From Theropithecus gelada (lineage: Eukaryota > Chordata > Mammalia > Primates > Cercopithecidae): a stretch of 64,000 nt of DNA. The notes below the pieces were generated by a model, which was not told the DNA's origin, searched no databases, and saw only the letters and a list, made by a program, of their open reading frames with translations. The stretch lies in NCBI RefSeq assembly GCF_003255815.1, contig NC_037681.1, positions 65,719,438-65,783,437 of the forward strand. Reading direction: 5' to 3'. A program made the translations under genes and the position numbers. Shown here piece after piece: positions 54,900-64,000 of this stretch; within the stretch, counting starts at the first letter, position 1; the number at the start of each line of letters is the position of its first letter.

Positions 54900-56360
54900 A
54901 GTAATTCAGCAAGTTTGTCTGGAGTACTTTGGGTGCTTAAAATCACCATTAAGGAATCATGCCTTTAAAAAGCAAATACTTTCTGATCTTAAGAAGTCTC
55001 GAACATACCACACTTCTGGGATGGCTGATGCCATGAATGTACCATCAAGCAAGAGGATTCCATTTTCTGTCATTTATGGAAATGTAAAGATCACAAGCAG
55101 CTATATTTGTGACACAGCATGCCAAGAGTCTATGACCTGTAAGGGAGGCTGGCAGACAGCTGGCACAGTGGGTGGAGGCGCAGCCCAGACAGACTCTTGT
55201 GTTCCCAGGCACACATGGCATTGCTGTGCACCAGAGCACTTGAGGACCTATGTCGTCATCCTGGCAGTGTCCCTCTCCAAATAAGGGACTTAGAACTTTA
55301 GTGCCCCTCTCTGCTCCTCAGTATCTTTGCCTGCACGATAAAGGGATGGGCTGGGGGGTCTCCAGGGTCCCACCTGCTAACTCTCTACTGCTTGCCATGC
55401 AGAATGGCCCAGAATCTGACAGACAGGGAGCAAGAACAGACATAGTCTGGGCAACCCCAGGATGCCAGAAGGTGACTTCTTCAAACCTCATCTCCTGGGC
55501 CCCTACCAGGAGGTCTAGTATCATAAGTCAGCTTTGGAGACAGGAAGCATGAGGACAATTCCACGGTTACGAGTTTTAAAGACACCTAGCTCCCTATAGC
55601 CTGTATGACTTTCCTGCCTCCCTTTCCCCAAGCCCTTCCTCAGGTTATACCCAAGGCCACTAACAGCCACCATGGGTTGGCTTTTCTGTGGGCATGGGGA
55701 GGAAAAGTGGTTGGGGTAGGGGCGTGTCTCAACACACAAGGCTGCCTGCTGTCTGCCTGTTAGGAGGATGTATCCCATTTGCCCGGCTCCCTCATATCCC
55801 TAGGCCTCGCAGAGAATGAAGCAGCAGCTTCCCCTGAGGGCTGAAGAGTTACAGAGCAGAGCCCGGGGTGTGGCTGGGGCGAAACTATTGTGGGAGGCAC
55901 CTCCAATGAACTTGTGCAGTGTCCCCTGTGTGTGAGTATGAGGCCCAAGGGGCAGGAACTACATAAAGGATGCATGGCCCAAAATTCTACCACCAGAATG
56001 AACCAAGAGGACAGGACTGCACTGGGCTGAAAGTCCATTCACGGTGGAATGCGTTAGTCCCTTCTCTCTTAATTCTGGGGCTGGGTTCCTGGGCCGCCGC
56101 AGGGAAAAGGCTCTTCTAGAGCAGTACATGGAGCATCCTGGGAATGAGCAGAAGGTCATCCAAAGGTAAGCTTTGAAGGACAACACTATGAGAATTTGTG
56201 AGTTCTCATGTGTTTTTTTGTTGTTGTTGTTCTTCTCTTAACCATAGTACATACAGCCCAACTGCCTGCTGCATTTCTCTGATTTTTGTTACCATAATTT
56301 AAAAGGTTTGGGGCTTCCTGGGTATATAGGAAAAGCAAACAGTTTTTCTCTATATTCTCA
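54900..56360. other. Unassigned, no supported gene
   Basis: A 149-codon plus-strand frame (54835-55284) is the longest; its translation has no family or domain that I recognise and part overlaps a suspected L1 remnant. No repeats recognised, apart from a faint MIR core near 55300-55370. Confidence 0.45.
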
Positions 56361-56362
56361 AC

Positions 56363-56376
56363 ATTTCTGACACCAA
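56363..56376 (-). other. Primer-binding-site-like motif next to ERVL LTR
   Basis: Reading the minus strand, TGGTGTCAGAAA follows the LTR 3' end by a few bases. This fits a tRNA-Leu-type binding site as in ERVL elements. Only a short stretch of internal sequence, if any, follows. Confidence 0.4.
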
Positions 56377-56379
56377 ATA

Positions 56380-57217
56380 TGTGAGTGATTTCCCACACCA
56401 AGCACTTTTCCAATTCTCCGCAGACAACAAATGGGTGTCTCACAATTCCATTCAGCTCTAACACTATCTACTTGGAGTTAGTGAGGGATCCACAAGTTAA
56501 GGACTCACAAGATGCCCCACTTCAGATGCCACCTGCAAGCCCCAAGTTACCACCTGTCCTTTTGACCCACGACTGGCTATAAACTGGGGTTCCCACAACC
56601 CCTTCTTCAAGCTTGGTAATTTCTTACAACAGCTCGCAGAACACAGGGGAACACATTTACCAGTTTATTCTATCCTAGAGGATAGGTAGAGACACAGATG
56701 AGCTGCCAGAAGAGGAGATGCATAGGGCGAGGGCGGGAGGGTCTCCAGCACAGGAGCTTCTGTTCCAGTGGAGTTGGGGGACACCACCCTCCTAGTTCAC
56801 AGATGTGTTCACCTGCACAGAATCCCTCCATGCCCTGTGCTTTAGGGATTTTTATGGAGGCTTCATCACAAAGGCATAATCAATTGTTAATTTAATATCC
56901 AACTCCTCTCCCCTCCCTGGGGATGGGGGTGGGGGCTGAATGTTCCAAGCCTCTGATCATGCTGTGGTCTTTCTAGTGACCAACCCCCATCCAGGGGCCC
57001 ACCAAGAGTCACCTCATTAGAACAAAAGATGTACCTATTATCCAGGAAATTCCAAGGGATTTAGGAGTTCTGTGTCAGGAACCAAGGTCAGAGACTAAAT
57101 ATTAGAACAAAAGATGCTCCTAGCACCACTATCACTTAGGAAGTTACAAGGGTTTTAGGAGCTCGGTGCCAGGAACTAGGGGCAGAGACCAAAGCTTTAT
57201 TCTTTATTACATCACAC
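56380..57217 (-). mobile_element. ERVL-type LTR (MER21-like)
   Basis: About 838 bp on the minus strand, from TGTGATGTAATAAAGAATAA (near 57217) to …TTCCCACACCAAGC / GTGAGTG (56380). Reverse-strand landmarks: GAACCCCAGTTTATAGCCAG, CTTGTGGATCCCTCACTAAC, GAGACACCCATTTGTTGTCT. Length and the adjacent primer-binding-site motif support an ERVL LTR; the MER21 assignment is from memory. An 85-bp segment near its 5' end is tandemly duplicated (ATTAGAACAAAAGATG at 57016 and 57101). No viral coding sequence is present. Confidence 0.68.
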
Positions 57218-57232
57218 AGGGTCACACTGACT

Positions 57233-57256
57233 CCTGTGGTTAACAACAACCACAGG
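57233..57256. promoter_or_regulatory. Perfect inverted repeat with RUNX-type cores
   Basis: Arms CCTGTGGTT and AACCACAGG (9 bp, exact) around the 6-bp spacer AACAAC. TGTGGT/ACCACA is the RUNX binding core, so this could be a paired site. It lies 16 bp outside the ERVL LTR. Function is inference. Confidence 0.35.
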
Positions 57257-57259
57257 TGT

Positions 57260-57565
57260 ATATTTATCAGCTTGTGTGGAAATCTTCTGTGGGCTATTCC
57301 ATTCTTCTTTTGCATCTCCCCACTATACTTCCCACCATGCATTTGCATGAATGGTGCTCACCAATTTACTCCTATGGGTTCAAATGACAGCAGTGGAGAA
57401 TGAGAGATTAAGTCCCAGGAAGAAGAGGTTGAAACTCAGAGCTGTTGGGCACCACCACAGCACCATAGGCATCAGTTCTATGGGTAAGATTTGGCAGGGC
57501 ATGCTGAACTGAAGGCAGGACAATCAACTCAGTGACTCGACAGCGCTCTTTTAGATCAAGAAAAA
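57260..57565. other. Unassigned unique sequence
   Basis: No gene or repeat recognised. Confidence 0.4.
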
Positions 57566-57567
57566 GC

Positions 57568-57614
57568 ATGTGTGTGTCTGTGTGAGTGTGTGTGTGTGTG
57601 TGTGTGCGTGTGCG
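57568..57614. repeat. (TG)n microsatellite, interrupted
   Basis: About 20 TG units with CTG, GAG and GCG interruptions. Confidence 0.96.
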
Positions 57615-57619
57615 CCTGT

Positions 57620-58090
57620 GGCCTGTCCCTGTGTGTTTTCTAATCCTTCCTCAAGGAAAATGAGAAAGAGAAGGAAAAAAAAGGAAAAAAAAAAAAACAA
57701 AAACCTCCAATGTTCTCTCAAGCTTGAGAGTGGCCAACTGCATTCCTCAACTGCAACTGTATGAAATGTTTCTGTTTGGGTGGTTTCCTTGAGGAGAAAA
57801 GAAGATACAGCTTCTCTCCATTTATTTATAGTGTTTCTGGGATTGTCCACAGTCATGCGACCTTTGACATTAACCCACTCTTGTCCCTGACTCCCAGCAG
57901 GAAGAGCCTCAGCCTGAAATCACTGCAGGTTTCAGACAACATGCTCCTGGGAGTCTGCACCCACACAGCATCAACTTTTGCATCAAACATCCCCAAAATG
58001 AGTAGGAAGAGTCCTGTAAGCTGGCAGTAGAGGCAGACAAAACCCAGGGCTGAAGGCAGCTGGGATCCCAGGAGTCCTTGGCCAAGACGG
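57620..58090. other. Unassigned unique sequence with an A-rich patch
   Basis: A-rich purine patch at about 57660-57705. No gene or transposon recognised. Confidence 0.4.
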
Positions 58091-58094
58091 AACA

Positions 58095-58285
58095 TGATTC
58101 ACTAGGGACAGTTCTCAAAGGGTGCAAGCCCAGGCCCCACTCCCGTGGTTCCTTTTGATAGGATCCAAGGCATCTGCATTTTACAGAAGTATCTCAGTGA
58201 TTCCAGTGTGTACCCAGCGTTACCATACACAACTGAACAGTACTAGGCAGCCTCATGACCCTCTCTAGTTAGAACCACTGGTTTT
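58095..58285. mobile_element. MER5-like fragment, diverged
   Basis: CAGGCCCCACTCCCGTGGTT, CAAGGCATCTGCATTTTACA, GTGATTCCAGTGTGTACCCA follow the second half of a MER5-type consensus. Confidence 0.42.
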
Positions 58286-58289
58286 GACC

Positions 58290-58690
58290 CAGCAAGGCAA
58301 GTAGCTTCTATGCAGAAACGTATTTTTATAGGATGGATAAGGGTATGATGACCCTTTACCAGCAATGGGAATAGTGATTGTCATTTCTATCTAAGGGCAT
58401 GGAGAGGGTGGTAAGGAGAGCTTGGGGGCGGGTATGTTCAGGCCACACCACCCAGGAATGGCTCAAAATATGAACCTGTGGCATATCAACCAGTCAGCAG
58501 GGTTCTGCCCAGGATTGACGGTCCCAGAGAACCTGAGACTCTTGAACTCTTTAGAGGAGAACCAGATTTTCTTTTCTTTCTTTTTTTTCCCCCTAAGTAC
58601 AAGCCTCAAAATATAACCTACCGAAATTTAGGAGGAATGATCAAGGAGACATACTGCTTATTATCAATAACCAGCTACACTCTGCGGCCA
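58290..58690. other. Unassigned unique sequence
   Basis: No gene or repeat recognised. Confidence 0.45.
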
Positions 58691-58694
58691 GCTA

Positions 58695-59275
58695 GACAAA
58701 TTGGTGGTTAAGAGTGTGGATGCTGGGCCAGGCGAGGTGGCTCACACCTGTAATCCCAGCACTTTGGGAGGCTGAAGCGGGTGGATCATGAGGTCAGGAG
58801 ATCGAGACCATCCTGGCTAACACAATGAAACTCCGTCTCTACTAAAAATACAAAAAAAAAAAATTAGACGGGCGTGGTGGCGGGCGCCTGTAGTCCCAGC
58901 TACTCGGGAGGCTGAGGTGGGAGAATGGCATGAACCCGGGAGGCGGAGCTTGCAGTGAGCCAAGATCACACCACTGCACTCCTGCCTGGGTGACAGAGCG
59001 AGACTCCGTGTCAAAAAAAAAAAAAAGAAAGAGTGTGGATGCTGGTGCCAGACTGCCTGGGTTCAAATCCCAGCACAACCACTTACCGTGTCATCTTGCA
59101 TAAGTTAATCTCTCTCTCTGAGCCTCAGTTTCCCTATTTATATAAAAGAGAAAAAAGTAGTACCTACCTCAGAAGGCTGTTGTGAAGAGTCAGTTAGATA
59201 ATATGTGCAAAGTGCTTAGAACAGTGCCTGGCCCAGAGGGCTGAAAACAATGTTAATTATTGTTATTACTGGGGG
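58695..59275 (+). mobile_element. MIR SINE split by an AluY
   Basis: Left piece 58695-58726 (TGGTGGTTAAGAGTGTGGAT) and right piece 59030-59275 (CAGACTGCCTGGGTTCAAAT, CTGAGCCTCAGTTTCCCTAT, GTACCTACCTCAGAAGGCTG, AGAACAGTGCCTGGCCCAGA, TGTTAATTATTGTTATT) together form one nearly full-length MIR. Confidence 0.92.
58727..59029 (+). mobile_element. AluY
   Basis: Full-length plus-strand Alu with AluY-type GATCATGAGGTCAGGAGATC, GGCGGAGCTTGCAGTGAGC and a 14-A tail ending in GAA. Exact 16-bp target duplication AGAGTGTGGATGCTGG (58711-58726 and 59030-59045). Confidence 0.98.
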
Positions 59276-59444
59276 CAAAGTCCTCAAAATTTCTGCCAGT
59301 CATTCTCAGGCATCAAGCCCTGAAAAGTCAGGATCTGAGGGGCTCTTCCAGGACCCCTGATGGCAGCAGCAAAATGAAGATGCTCCCTCTTCCAGCCCTT
59401 TGGAGGGCCTTAGAAAGAGATTAGGTTCAGAAGCTTCTGTATGG

Positions 59445-59660
59445 GGCTGGTTGAGAAAGTTATGATACATCAAAATGATGCATTGTGATGTGGTTATGAA
59501 AAATAATGGTGAGCATATATGAATATACATGGGAGCTGTCACTCAGCTATCATGCTGAGTCAAATAAACAGGTACAGGAACAGGATAGTCTCATTTTGTT
59601 AAAAGTATATACGTGCAGCATGTAGGAATCATATTACACATGCTTAGATCTGCAAAAAGC
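59445..59660 (+). mobile_element. Possible old L1 3'-region fragment
   Basis: AAAGTTATGATACATCAAAA, GTTATGAAAAATAATGGTGA, GAGTCAAATAAACAGGTACA and CATTTTGTTAAAAGTATATA read like the decayed end of L1M ORF2 and 3' flank. Moderate at best. Confidence 0.42.
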
Positions 59661-59664
59661 AACA

Positions 59665-60335
59665 CGTTGCTATTTTTAAACTGGCTCAAATCTGACTCGA
59701 AGTTTCACGCTGCTGGTCTGGTAGGAAATTCACTCTGAGGCATTGCTGGGGTTTCTTTCCCTTACCCAACATCACTTGAGACTCCCACATGCTTCTGTGG
59801 TGTCCAGAAAACAGAGGCCACCTCTAGCCTCCCTCCCTTGTGGCTGCACTGACATTCTCATGGTTGAACCCACAATCCTCTTGTGGATGCTCCAGGCTAT
59901 TTATCAGATGGGTGCTCAGGTGTTCATGGGCAGTCGCCTGGGGACAGTCATTCTCCACAAGTCTCCTTTCCCCTCTTCAGATGCTGCCAGGACAGGTCCA
60001 GGTGGCCTGCAACTGGGGGCTCATCAGCCACCATTCCTGACCAGGGCTGCGGCACGGTCTTGTCCCCTCTCCCAGCCATCAAAGACATGTACATCTGACA
60101 TAATGTGCAACTTTGGGAACCAGGATTTTCCTGAGAGACACCTCTTTCTTCTTCCTCTAATGAAGCTCCTCCAGGGGACCCATGCTTAAAATCCGGGGAT
60201 GGAAGGAGCCACGGAGAACTTGCACCAACTAATAGCATGGGAAAAGGCTCGGCTGCATGTGCACATGTGTGCATGGGGTGACTCCAGCTGAGTGTCTGCT
60301 CAAATGTGGTTATCTCTGATAGAGCAGTGGAGAGG
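59665..60335. other. Unassigned unique sequence upstream of the minisatellite
   Basis: No gene or repeat recognised. A 148-codon plus-strand frame (59743-60189) and a 131-codon minus-strand frame overlap here without recognisable features. Confidence 0.45.
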
Positions 60336-60339
60336 CTAT

Positions 60340-62400
60340 TCATGAGTCTCCTCAGTTCATCCTTCCCAGAGCGCCATCAGTGCATCCTCCCCCGAGTATC
60401 CTCAGTCCATCCTCCCTTAGTCTTCTCAGTCCATCCTCTCCAAGTATCCTCAGTCCATCCTTCTGAATCCCCTCAGTCCATCTTCCATGAGTATCCTCAG
60501 TCCATCCTCCTTGAGTCTTCTCAGCTCATCTTCTGTGAGTATCTTCAATCCATCCTTTCTGGAGTCCCCTCAGTCCATCCTCCCTTGAGTCCCCTCAGTC
60601 CATCCTCCACGAATATCCTCAGTCCATCCTCCCCCGAGTCCCCTCAGTCCATCCTCCATGAGTATCCTCAGTCCATCCTCCCCCGAGTCCCCTCAGTCCA
60701 TCCTCCATGAGTATCCTCAGTCCATCCTCCCCCGAGTCACTTCAGTCCNCTCAGTCCATCCTCCATGAGTATCCTCAGTCCATCCTCCCCCGAGTCACTT
60801 CAGTCCGTCCTCCACGAGTATCCTCAGTCCATCCTCCCCCGAGTCCCTTCTGTCCATCCTCCCCGGATATCCTCAGTCCAGCCTCCCCGAGTCTTCTCAG
60901 TCCATCCTTCCCGGGTATCCTCAGTCCACCCTGCCCGAGTCCCCTCAGTCCATCCTCCCTGGGTATCCTCAGTCCACCCTCCCCGAGTCTTCTCAGTCCA
61001 TCCTCCCTGAGTATCCTCAGTCCATCCTCCCTCGAGTCCCCTCAGTCCATCCTCCCCGGGTGTCCCCAGTGCAGCCTCCCCAAGTCTTCTCAGTCCATCC
61101 TCCCTGGGTATCCTTAGTCCAGCCTCCCCGAGTCTTCTTAGTCCATCCTCCCCAGGTATCCTCAGTCCACCCTCCCCGAGTCCCCTCAGTCCATCCTCCC
61201 TGGGTATCCTCAGTCCACCCTCCCCGAGTCTTCTCAGCCCATCCTCCCCGAGTATCCTCAATCCAACCTCCCCCGAGTTCCATCAGTCCGTCCTCCCCGG
61301 GTATCCTCAGTCCATCCTCCCCGGGTATCCATCCTCCCCCCGAGTCCTCTCAGTCCATCCTCTGCTAGTATCCTCAATCCATCCTCCCCCGAGTTCCATC
61401 AGTCCATCCTCCCCGGGTATCCTCAGTCCATCCTCCCTGGGTATCCATCCTCCCCTCGAGTCCTCTCAGTCCATCCTCTGCGAGTATCTTCAGTCCATCC
61501 TCCTGGAGTATCCTCAGTCCATCCTCCCTGAGTCTTCTCAATCCATCCTCTCTGAGTATCTTCAGTCCATCCTTCCGAGTTCCCTCAGTCCATCCTCCGC
61601 GAGTATCCTCCGTCCATCCTCCGCGAGTATCCTCAGTCCATCCTCCCTGAGTCTTCTCAGCCCATCCTCCCAGAGTATCCTCAGTCCGTCCTCCCTCAAG
61701 TCCCCTCAGTCCATCCTCCACGCGTATCCTCAGTCCATCCTTCCCTGAGTCTTCTCAGTCCATCCTCTGCAAGTATCCTCAGTCCATCCTCCCTGAGTCT
61801 TCTCAGTCCCTCCTCTCTGAGTCCCCTCAGCCCATCCTCGGCAAGTATCCTCAGTCCATCCTTCCCCGAGTCCCCTCAGTCCATCCTCCCACAAGTATCC
61901 TCAGTCCATCCTTCCCTGAGTCCCCTCAGCCCATCCTCAGCAAGTATCCTCAGTCCATCCTTCCCCGAGTCCCGTCAGTCCATCCTCCCCCAAGTATCCT
62001 CAGTCCATCCTCCCCCGAGTATCCTCAGTCCATCCTCCCCCAAGTATCCTCAGTCCGTCCTCTGTGAATATCCTTAGTCCATCCTCCCTGAGTCTTCTCA
62101 GCCCATCCTCTGCAAGTATCCTCAGTCTGTCCTCCCCTGAGTCCCCTCAGTCCATCCTCCCCCAAGTCTCCTTAGTCCATCTTCCTCCGAGTCCACTCAG
62201 TCCCTCCTCCCCAAATCTCCTCAGTCCATTTTATCTGAGTCCCCTCAGTCCATCCTCCCCTGTATCTCCCCAGTCCATCCTCCCCGAGTTCCCTCAGTCC
62301 ATCCTCCCCCGCTGCCCTCAGCCCATTCTCCCTCGAGCCCCCTCAGTCCATTCTTCACCTGAACCTCCTCAGTCCTTTCTTCTTCGATGCCCCTCAGCTG
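60340..62400. repeat. Large CpG-containing minisatellite, 24-25-bp unit
   Basis: About 84 degenerate copies of a unit near CTCAGTCCATCCTCC plus CCGAGTATC or CCGAGTCCC. Variants with ...TATC and ...CCCC/TTCT ends alternate in places, giving a 48-50-bp period. The middle is more uniform than the edges. Most units have one CpG (CCCGAG or CCCGGG), so the array is unusually CpG-rich for this window. One base is undetermined (60749). Because a 24-bp unit is a multiple of three and lacks stops, long Pro/Ser- or Gly/Trp-rich frames stay open on both strands; these are not genes. Confidence 0.97.
61254..61485. repeat. 116-bp higher-order block inside the minisatellite, two copies
   Basis: The block beginning ATCCTCAATCCA (61254) with GAGTTCCATCAGTCC and a shortened GGGTATCCATCCTCCCC unit recurs at 61370 with few differences. 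This marks a local duplication of about five units. Confidence 0.85.
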
Positions 62401-62409
62401 ATCCCTCTC

Positions 62410-63200
62410 TTTGTCCCCCTTGTACCTCCTGCCCTGAGATGCAGCAGCACCTCCAGATGTGTTTTTATGTGTCACCACCTCCTCCCCCTCACAATCCTTC
62501 ATTGGGTGACAAAACAAAGAGGATAAGTAAGAGGATCTGAGCCTTGCTCAATCTGCCCTGCCCTTGGCGGGAGACCTGATTTATTTGTTTTGGTGAGCCA
62601 GCCAGCTGTGAGCTGTTTGTTTGGGGGCTATGGGATTAGGACTGTTTTCCTTGCTGAGTTGGTGGAGTGGGTTGAGTGGAAGGATTCCAGGCTTAGAATG
62701 CCCAGGGCCTGGCCTTCGCTGTCACCTCTCACTGCTGCTTGGGGTCTTAGCTCCACTAAGAAATGTTGGGGATGCTGCTTTTCAGGGCAGGGCAGCTCTC
62801 CGGACACAGGTAACTAGGTATCCCCCCTGCCCCAGGGGCTAAAACACTCATAGCCTCTGGGGTTTTCCCAGGAGTGGTAGTCTTGGAAAACTCAGAGGAA
62901 ACAGGAAGGAGAACAGCTCCTGTCTCAGCCTTGGGCTCCCAGTTTAGGCTGCTCCTCCCCCAGGCCTGTCAAAGGCCGTTTTCCTCCACCTCCCAGCAGA
63001 TTCTCAGCATCCCCAGGACATGCAGTAAGTAGGGTCCTCAAAGGTTCTTTGATCTCCAATCCATGGGAGTGCCAGGCCATAAATATTATGTTACTACCCC
63101 CGTCACCAGCCCTCCAGTGCGACAATGTCTATGCTTTTAATTCGGACTTAAATTAACAATGGTTATGTTCTGTTTAATGATTCCTCTGTCTGGGCTTTTC
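62410..63200. other. Unassigned unique sequence
   Basis: No gene or repeat recognised. Open frames reach 75 codons. Confidence 0.45.
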
Positions 63201-63204
63201 CTCT

Positions 63205-63368
63205 TTACTTGATTGAAAGTTCTTTTAGGATAGACACCATTTTCCCACAAGCAAAAACTTAGGTTGAAAATTAACCAGGTGCCCAAACACACTTGTTGAA
63301 TGACCAGGCTGGCTGGATGGATGGACGAATGGACAGACGAATGAATGAACAGATGGCTGGCTGGATGG
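63205..63368 (+). mobile_element. L2 LINE 3' end with (TGGA)-type tail
   Basis: TTTTAGGATAGACACCATTT and AAACACACTTGTTGAATGAC fit the L2 terminus, followed by a tetranucleotide-like tail of GGATGGATGGACGAATGG and GAATGAATGAACAG repeats to about 63368. Confidence 0.5.
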
Positions 63369-63414
63369 CAGACATCCTTCACTGAGGTCTTCTCATAGCA
63401 GAAATAGTTTTTCT

Positions 63415-63580
63415 GTGCAATAATCTAACAAATATTTACTTATTGCCAGCCACTGTTATACATCCTTGGGATTCATCACAGTGAACAAAAACAAAACAAA
63501 ACAAAACAAAATCCCTCCTTTTTGGAACTAATATCCCATTAAGAGAAAACTGTAAACAAAAAACGTTTAAAATAAGTACA
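63415..63580 (+). repeat. Ancient ATTTATTGAGCACC-type repeat with (AAAAC)n
   Basis: CTAACAAATATTTACTTATT, CATCACAGTGAACAAAAACA then an AAAAC run (63484-63511) and CCCTCCTTTTTGGAACTAAT. Same old repeat type as 1668 and 9025. Confidence 0.45.
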
Positions 63581-63584
63581 CTAC

Positions 63585-63704
63585 GGGCCGGGCACGGTGG
63601 CTCATGCCTGTAATCCCAGCACTTTGGGAGGCCGAGGCGGGTGGATCACCTGAGGTCAGGAGTTCGAGACCAGCCTGGCCAACATGGTGAAACCCCATCT
63701 CTAC

Positions 63705-63741
<37 letters not shown>

Positions 63742-63920
63742 TACACACACACAAAAATTAGCCAGGCATGGTGGCAGGCGCCTGTAATCCCAGCTACTCA
63801 GGAGGCTGAGGCAGAAGAATCACTTGAACCCCGGAGGCGGAGGTTGCAGTGAGCCGAGATCGTGCCATTGCACTCCAGCCTGGGGGGACAAGAGTGATAC
63901 TTCGTCTCAAAAAAAAAAAA
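63585..63920 (+). mobile_element. Alu (AluS-like) with microsatellite in the middle linker
   Basis: GGGCCGGGCACGGTGGCTCA to GATACTTCGTCTC and a 12-A tail. The central A-rich linker has grown into A(n)(TA)n(CA)n, about 63706-63753. Target duplication is short: AAGTACA before (AAGTACACTAC) and after (AAGTACAGTGT). Confidence 0.97.
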
Positions 63921-64000
63921 GTACAGTGTGTAGACTGTCAGCAAAGGATAACTACTAAGGAAACAACATTAAATAGTAGAACAGGGTAAGAAGGGTTAGG

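Noticed and set aside
54835..55284. 149-codon plus-strand open frame resembling a protein
   Set aside because: Cysteine-rich and varied in composition, so I looked twice, but no family is recognisable and its start overlaps a suspected L1 remnant. A protein search with no hit would confirm rejection; a hit with conserved frame would reverse it.
58695..59275. tRNA gene in MIR sequence
   Set aside because: The tRNA-like part is the decayed MIR head with no intact cloverleaf.
60340..62400. CRISPR-like array of regular repeats
   Set aside because: Units are directly contiguous with no unique spacers, and the context is primate DNA.
60306..62540. Several long open frames (up to 158 codons) on both strands
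   Set aside because: They are translations of the minisatellite unit; frames stay open because the 24-bp unit contains no stop codons.

Overview
The window looks like non-coding primate nuclear DNA. It carries about a dozen Alu elements on both strands, two Alu-type monomers, many old MIR and L2 fragments, MaLR/ERV long terminal repeats, Tigger and Charlie DNA transposons, and several microsatellites. The youngest-looking Alu (14670-14937) has a right arm (…GAGATCCGGCCACTG…) and a middle linker (…AAAAACTAGCCGGGCGAGG…) that I associate with Old World monkey AluY lineages. My best guess is therefore a cercopithecoid such as a macaque, baboon or vervet, not human. This rests on memory of the family, not a search.

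I found no protein-coding gene, exon chain, processed pseudogene or structured RNA gene that I can support. Every open frame above 100 codons lies inside a repeat, inside stop-poor low-complexity DNA, or in unique DNA with no protein family I recognise. The window could be intergenic or a large intron.

Layout. 1-9 kb: old repeats (MIR, L2) around a unique, rather GC-rich block at 4.5-7 kb. 9-16 kb: an Alu-type monomer, a 21-bp pyrimidine-rich tandem repeat (10.9-11.2 kb), a solo LTR with a 4-bp target duplication (12750-13238), a MER2 transposon cut by an Alu, two more Alus and an MLT1 LTR. 16-23 kb: mostly unique DNA with a 65-bp duplicated segment (19656 and 21461) and a 103-bp pure pyrimidine tract containing 28 consecutive C. 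23-28.8 kb: LTR-like element, an Alu with an internal hairpin, MIRs. 29.3-29.6 kb: the only CpG-island-like unique segment. 33-42.4 kb: nested repeats (MIR split by MLT1, L1 split by two head-to-tail Alus, MST LTR plus internal sequence). 42.5-54 kb: MER1-like transposons, Alus, L2, then a long TTTC tract. 56.4-57.2 kb: ERVL-type LTR on the minus strand with a primer-binding-site-like motif. 58.7-59.3 kb: MIR split by an AluY. 60.34-62.40 kb: a roughly 2-kb CpG-containing minisatellite with a 24-25-bp unit and one undetermined base. 62.4-64 kb: unique DNA and a final Alu.

The most noteworthy items are the minisatellite, the CpG-rich segment at 29.3-29.6 kb, the short near-identical dispersed pair at 19.7/21.5 kb, the hairpin inside an Alu, the poly-C/homopyrimidine tract, and two inverted motifs in non-repeat DNA. 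I do not see evidence of an undescribed gene system. Repeat family names come from recalled consensus sequences and need a RepeatMasker run for confirmation.
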